64,000 bases of DNA from Herbiconiux sp. VKM Ac-1786 (GTDB lineage Bacteria; Actinomycetota; Actinomycetes; Actinomycetales; Microbacteriaceae). The DNA is taken from the NCBI RefSeq assembly GCF_015350805.1, contig NZ_JADKSG010000002.1, forward strand, positions 248,001 to 312,000, given 5' to 3'. Both the position numbers and the translations under genes were made by a program. Positions 58,886-64,000 of the stretch are shown here, in pieces; position 1 is the stretch's first letter, and every line of letters begins with the position of its first letter. The notes beneath the pieces were generated by a model that worked only from the letters and a program-made list of their open reading frames with translations, ran no database searches and was not told the DNA's origin.

Positions 58886-59700
58886 GCGACACAGCCATGA
58901 GCGACACGACGGCGCAGATCGAACTCACCGGGGTCGGCCGCACCTACACCCGCGGCAAGAAGACCGTGGAGGCGCTCACGGGCGTCGACCTCACCATCGA
59001 GCAGGGGGAGTTCATCACCCTCTTCGGCCCGTCGGGCTGCGGCAAATCGACGCTGCTGCGGCTGATCGCCGGGCTCGACACCCAGACCACGGGAGAGATC
59101 TCGATCTTCGGCAGCACCCCGAAACAGGCGTCGTCGCGAAAGGACATCGCGTGGATCCCGCAGTCCTCGGCGCTCCTGCCCTGGCTCGACATCGAGTCGA
59201 ACGCCTCGCTGTCGTCGGTGGTCAACACCCGCGCCGACCGCAGCGGTGCGACCACCCGGCGGCCGGAGGCCGCCGTCGGCATCCTCGAGGAGGTGGGGCT
59301 CGGCGACTTCCGCGCCTCCCGCCCCGACCAGCTCTCCGGCGGGATGCGGCAGCGTGCCTCGATCGCGCGCGGATTCGCGCAGGGGGCGCCGCTGATGTTG
59401 ATGGACGAACCGTTCTCGGCACTGGACGAGCTCACCCGCGACACCCTGCGCATCCGTCTGCTGGAGCTCTGGGAGCACCACCGCAAGACGATCGTCTTCG
59501 TCACCCACTCGGCGATGGAGGCGGTGCTCTTGAGCGACCGGGTCGTGGTAATGAGCCCACGGCCGGGCCGCATCCGCGAGGTGGTCGACATCGACCTGCC
59601 CCGGCCGCGCACCTGGGAGCTCACGGAGACGTCGGAGTTCACCGCCAAGGTCGCGCAGGTCAAACAGATCCTCTGGAGCGCCTGGGAGGGTGACGAATGA
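58882..59700 (+). CDS. ABC transporter ATP-binding protein (SsuB/TauB/ThiZ-type)
   Basis: A 272-residue importer ATPase: Walker A GPSGCGKST, signature LSGGMRQRASIARGFAQGAPLMLMDEPFSALD, switch His in VTHSAMEAV, and the SPRPGRIREVVDIDLPRPR tail typical of nitrate/sulfonate/taurine/thiamine-precursor importers. ATG 58882 overlaps the dehydrogenase stop (a second ATG at 58897 is possible). It overlaps the permease start by 4 bp. Confidence 0.92.
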   Translation: MSDTAMSDTTAQIELTGVGRTYTRGKKTVEALTGVDLTIEQGEFITLFGPSGCGKSTLLRLIAGLDTQTTGEISIFGSTPKQASSRKDIAWIPQSSALLPWLDIESNASLSSVVNTRADRSGATTRRPEAAVGILEEVGLGDFRASRPDQLSGGMRQRASIARGFAQGAPLMLMDEPFSALDELTRDTLRIRLLELWEHHRKTIVFVTHSAMEAVLLSDRVVVMSPRPGRIREVVDIDLPRPRTWELTETSEFTAKVAQVKQILWSAWEGDE

Positions 59701-60512
59701 CCGTCGGAATCGATCCCCTGAACCCCGCGGTGGCCGTCGCGCCCGCGCGCCGCGGCCGCCCGCGGATGTCCTCGCGCACGGGAGGGGCCCTGCTCACGGT
59801 GGGCGCCCCGCTGGCCCTGTTCGTGCTGCTCGCGATCGCCTGGCAGTGGACCGCGGCGACGTTCAAGAGCGTGCTGCCGCCGATCCAGGACATCGTGACC
59901 GACATCGCGGGGCGGCCGGAGTTCTATCTCGAGAACCTCCTCGTGACGCTCGAGGCCGCGCTCCTCGGCTTCGTGATCGGCGTGGTCGTCGCGCTGCTGC
60001 TGGCTGCGGCGATCGTGCACTTCCGCTTCCTGCGGGCCGCGATCATGCCCGTGGCGCTGCTGCTGAACGTCACGCCGATCGTCGCGATCTCTCCCGCTCT
60101 CGTGGTGGCGTTCGGGTTCAACCAGATCCCGCACGTGATCGTCGCGGCGCTCAGCGCCTTCTTCCCGACCCTGATCAACTCGATCACCGGGCTCCGCGCG
60201 GTCGACCCGCAGGCCCTGGAGGTGTTCGACGCGATGTCGGCGTCGCGCACGGAGGTGTTCTTCCGGCTCCGGGTGCCGTCGAGCCTGCCCTACATCTTCG
60301 CCGGGGCGCGTCTGTCGGTGGCGGCGGCCGTGATCGGCGCGGTGGTGTCGGAGTTCACCGGCTCGAGCAAGGGGATCGGTGCGGTGATCGTGATGGCGAC
60401 CACGTACCTCAACCTGCCGCAGATGTGGGCGGCGATCTTCTTCTCGGCCCTCACCACGCTGGCGCTGCTCGGTCTGGTGGGGCTCCTCGAACGCCTGGTG
60501 GTGCGCTGGTAG
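59697..60512 (+). CDS. ABC transporter permease (SsuC/ThiX-type)
   Basis: A 271-residue membrane permease with about six helices; the ATPase-docking loop is FDAMSASRTEVFFRLRVPSSLPYIFAGARLS near residue 180. It matches the binding-protein-dependent importer family that pairs with THI5/SsuA-like proteins. ATG 59697 overlaps the ATPase stop (ATGA). A LacI regulator follows after 9 bp. Confidence 0.92.
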   Translation: MTVGIDPLNPAVAVAPARRGRPRMSSRTGGALLTVGAPLALFVLLAIAWQWTAATFKSVLPPIQDIVTDIAGRPEFYLENLLVTLEAALLGFVIGVVVALLLAAAIVHFRFLRAAIMPVALLLNVTPIVAISPALVVAFGFNQIPHVIVAALSAFFPTLINSITGLRAVDPQALEVFDAMSASRTEVFFRLRVPSSLPYIFAGARLSVAAAVIGAVVSEFTGSSKGIGAVIVMATTYLNLPQMWAAIFFSALTTLALLGLVGLLERLVVRW

Positions 60513-60521
60513 CGTCGGCAC

Positions 60522-61550
60522 ATGAAGATCGTCCCGCCCGGCCGCGGCCCGGTCACGCTCCGCGACGTCGCCGAGCACGCGCGGGTGAGCATCGCCACCG
60601 CGAGCAACGCGTTGACAGGCGCGCGCCGCGTCGGCCCCGACTCCGTGGAGCGGGTGCTCCGCTCGGCGTCCGAGCTCGGCTACCGGCCGAACGGGGTCGC
60701 GCGGTCGCTCCGCACGGGGCTCCACCGGAGCATCGGCCTCGTCATCCCCGACGTGACGAACCCGTTCTGGGCGGGCATGGTGAGCGTGATCGAGGGGCTG
60801 GCCGACGAGTCGGGCTTCCAGCTCTCGCTCGTCAACACCGGCTTCGACGCCGGGCGCGAGTCGGCGTCGCTGACCCGGCTCGCCGGCTCGGTCGACGGCG
60901 TGCTGCTGTTCTCCACGAACCCGAGGGCGACGATGCTCGCTCCGGCTCTCGCCGGCGGCCTGCCGATCGTGGCCGTCGACGAGGGCTTCGAGCTCGAGGG
61001 CATCGGCGGCGTGCACTCCGACAACGCCGGCGGGGGACGGCTCGCCGCCGAACATCTCGTCGACGTCGGCGGCACGTTCTTCGGCCTGCTCGCCGGCCCG
61101 GCCAGCCTCACCACGGCCGCCCAGCGCAGCGCCGGCTTCGCCGCGGGGCTCGCCGGGCGCGGGGTCGACCCCGCCCGCCTCCATCGGGTGACCGCTCCCT
61201 ACTCCTTCGAGGGCGGCCGCGAGGGGGTGCGCCGGATGCTCGCCCGGCACCCCGAGGTCGACGCCCTCTTCGCCTGCACCGACAACCAGGCCATCGGCGC
61301 CACCTTCGAGGCGCACGACCTCGGCCGGGTCGTCCCCGACGACCTGCTCGTCTGCGGATTCGACGACATCAGCTGGGCGTCCCGCATCACCCCGGCCCTC
61401 ACCACGCTGCGCCAGGACTCCGCCGGCATGGCCCGCCGCGCGTTCGAGCAGCTGGTCGAGCTCGTCACCCACGGGGGAGCGCCCGAGGTGACGGTCTTCC
61501 CCGTGACACTCGTGGAACGGGCGTCGACGCGTCGCGTTACGAGTGTGTAA
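60522..61550 (+). CDS. LacI family transcriptional regulator
   Basis: A 342-residue repressor. Residues about 6-60 are the LacI HTH and hinge (VTLRDVAEHARVSIATASNALTG ... RPNGVARSLRTG), followed by a periplasmic-binding-protein-like effector domain (IGLVIPDVTNPFWAGMV, VDGVLLFSTNP, ALFACTDNQAIGA, CGFDDISWASRITPALTT). It is encoded in the importer operon, 9 bp after the permease. Two CG-centred palindromes flank the operon: one at the promoter (56525-56536) and one overlapping its own stop codon (61548-61559). It is the obvious candidate to bind both and be induced by the pathway substrate. Confidence 0.93.
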   Translation: MKIVPPGRGPVTLRDVAEHARVSIATASNALTGARRVGPDSVERVLRSASELGYRPNGVARSLRTGLHRSIGLVIPDVTNPFWAGMVSVIEGLADESGFQLSLVNTGFDAGRESASLTRLAGSVDGVLLFSTNPRATMLAPALAGGLPIVAVDEGFELEGIGGVHSDNAGGGRLAAEHLVDVGGTFFGLLAGPASLTTAAQRSAGFAAGLAGRGVDPARLHRVTAPYSFEGGREGVRRMLARHPEVDALFACTDNQAIGATFEAHDLGRVVPDDLLVCGFDDISWASRITPALTTLRQDSAGMARRAFEQLVELVTHGGAPEVTVFPVTLVERASTRRVTSV

Positions 61551-61559
61551 AACGTTTTA
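61540..61559. promoter_or_regulatory. LacI-type operator upstream of the third monooxygenase
   Basis: TAAAACGTTTTA at 61548-61559 is a perfect 12-bp palindrome with a CG centre, preceded by CGAGTGTG. The TAA stop of the lacI-like gene forms its first three bases. It sits 43 bp before ATG 61603, placing the monooxygenase gene under the same repressor. Confidence 0.7.
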
Positions 61560-61602
61560 GGGTGGCTCGCGGCGGCCCGATCGCCTCGGCGATGCTGGAG
61601 GC

Positions 61603-62967
61603 ATGGTCAAGCCCCTCTCCCTCGGCGTGTTCGAGATCCTCACCCCCTCCAACGGCGTCCCGACGTGGCGGCACCCGAACGGCCGGGGCGACCGCTACGG
61701 CAGCCCCGAGTACTGGGCCGGGCTCGCGAAGACGCTCGACGACGCCGGCTTCGACTTCATCCTCTTCGCCGACAGCTACGGCTACCCGCAGATCGACGGC
61801 GACGTGCCCGAGGAGGTGCTGACGCACGGCATCCTGTTCCCGGGCTACGACCCGATGCTGCTCGTCGCTGCGCTCTCGCAGGCCGCCCCCTCGCTCGGCA
61901 TCGTGGTGACCTCGTCGACCTCGCTCGAGCAGCCGTTTCCCACGGCCCGGCGCTTCGCCACCCTCGACGCCTTCACGAACGGGCACATCGGCTGGAACGT
62001 CGTCACCGGCAGCACCGCCCAGGTCACCGAGCAGCTGTTCGGCATCACCCAGTTCGACCACGACGCCCGCTACGACGTGGCCGACGAGTTCGTCGACCTC
62101 GCGCGCAGCCTGCTCGAGGACGTCTGGGACGACGACGCCTGGGTCTTCGACCGCGAGAGCAACACGCTGATCGACCCCGTGCGGATCCGCCCCGTGTCGT
62201 ACCGCAGCGAGCACTTCTCCAGCCACGGGCTGTTCAAGGTGCCGCCGGGTCGGCAGCGCACCCCGGTGCTGTTCCAGGCCGGCATGTCGGGGCGGGGCCG
62301 CGACTTCGGCGCGCGAAACGCCGAGGCGATGTTCATCCAGGGCCAGACCGCCGAGCAGGCGCGCACGGCCTCGCAGGACATCCGTTCCCGGGTCGCCGCC
62401 GCGGGCCGCGACCCGCACGACCTCAAGATCATCAGCGGCGTCACGGTCACGGTGGCCCCGACCCGCGAGGAGGCGCTCGCGAAGCGCAGGGAGCTCGAGG
62501 AGCAGTTCTCGATGGACGACGCGGCGGTGCTGTTCGCGGGCTTCACCGGCATCGACCTGCGCGCCCTCGACCGCTCGATGCCGATCGCGGACATCGCCGG
62601 CACCGACCAGGGCCACACCCCGCTCGACCGGTACCGCTCCATGCCCGGCATCGAGACGGTGCAGGACGTGCTCGACGCCTTCCGGGTGCAGGAGCGCGGC
62701 TTCGTGATCACCGGCTCGCCGGCCGAGGTCGCCGAGGAGCTCATCGCCACGGCCGAGACCGCCGACCTCGACGGCTATCTGCTCGAGCCCACCTTCGGCG
62801 ACTCCGGGGCCTACGAGGAGTTCATCGCCCTGGTGCTGCCCGAACTCGAGGCCCGCGGTGCGTGGCGGCAGCCCGACCGCTCGCTCACCCTGCGCGAACG
62901 CCTCGGCTTCCCCGGCCCGCACCCGGGCTTCCGCCCCTCGACGAAGAACCTCGAGCAGGGCGCCTGA
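61603..62967 (+). CDS. Flavin-dependent monooxygenase, NtaA/SnaA family (group C)
   Basis: A 454-residue LLM enzyme of the NtaA/SnaA/SoxA subgroup: DAGFDFILFADSYGYP, SLGIVVTSSTSLEQPFPTARRFATLD, NGHIGWNVVTGSTAQ, YDVADEFVDLARSLLEDVWD, VLFQAGMSGRGRDFGARNAEAMF, and a C-terminal GSPAEVAEELIATAET segment. It would use externally supplied FMNH2 and O2. It differs clearly from the other two monooxygenases in the island. It is separated from lacI by 52 bp and carries its own LacI-type operator. A convergent gene ends 4 bp after its stop. Confidence 0.9.
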   Translation: MVKPLSLGVFEILTPSNGVPTWRHPNGRGDRYGSPEYWAGLAKTLDDAGFDFILFADSYGYPQIDGDVPEEVLTHGILFPGYDPMLLVAALSQAAPSLGIVVTSSTSLEQPFPTARRFATLDAFTNGHIGWNVVTGSTAQVTEQLFGITQFDHDARYDVADEFVDLARSLLEDVWDDDAWVFDRESNTLIDPVRIRPVSYRSEHFSSHGLFKVPPGRQRTPVLFQAGMSGRGRDFGARNAEAMFIQGQTAEQARTASQDIRSRVAAAGRDPHDLKIISGVTVTVAPTREEALAKRRELEEQFSMDDAAVLFAGFTGIDLRALDRSMPIADIAGTDQGHTPLDRYRSMPGIETVQDVLDAFRVQERGFVITGSPAEVAEELIATAETADLDGYLLEPTFGDSGAYEEFIALVLPELEARGAWRQPDRSLTLRERLGFPGPHPGFRPSTKNLEQGA

Positions 62968-62971
62968 GCCG

Positions 62972-64000
<1,029 letters not shown>

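Overview
The window is chromosomal DNA of a very GC-rich actinobacterium. Strong GC bias at third codon positions, frequent GTG starts, many ATGA/GTGA stop-start overlaps, a FolP2-like protein, DUF4192, DUF3516-type helicase and an FKBP/dxr/rseP/ispG block all fit the Micrococcales, most likely Microbacteriaceae. Species cannot be fixed from the sequence alone. I see no rRNA, tRNA, CRISPR array, transposase or phage gene. The window opens inside an SDR gene and closes inside a secreted-type repeat protein.

Layout. 1-3085: SDR, PlsC-type acyltransferase and an alkyl-DHAP-synthase-like flavoprotein in one operon, a possible ether-lipid module, followed by two TetR genes. 4557-7094: a long hendecad coiled-coil protein and an S4 RNA-binding protein. 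7210-14028: Ski2-type helicase, GNAT, RibD-like reductase, FolP2-like protein, a NUDIX-NYN fusion and an AlkA-type glycosylase. 14112-17708: a secreted lysozyme-fold protein, YceI and DUF4192. 18086-21561: Lrp regulator, class III aminotransferase and a PuuB-like amine oxidase, followed by a degenerate 126-bp tandem repeat.

21846-36165 is a tight signalling/envelope locus: PP2C phosphatase, membrane Ser/Thr kinase, a 2073-residue Ig/cadherin-like plus FN3 protein, MoxR ATPase, DUF58 protein, a transglutaminase-fold protein that has lost its catalytic Cys and His, and a zinc-ribbon FHA protein. 36330-42914 carries potDABC plus convergent gabT and an asparaginase, so polyamine uptake and amine catabolism are encoded in two modules about 15 kb apart. 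42967-47660 holds OsmC, a small unknown gene, GH76, a DHA2 exporter and a double-FKBP lipoprotein. 47897-51755 is dxr-rseP-ispG.

52805-62967 is the most distinctive part. Two arms carry three group-C (LLM/NtaA/RutA-type) flavin monooxygenases, a RutB-like amidohydrolase, a THI5/SsuA-type ABC importer, an MDR dehydrogenase and a LacI regulator. Two near-identical LacI-type operators (TAAAACGTTTTA and TAAAACGATTTA) tie the arms together. This looks like an inducible pathway for import and oxidative breakdown of a small N- or S-containing compound. The substrate is unknown, and no flavin reductase lies in the window.
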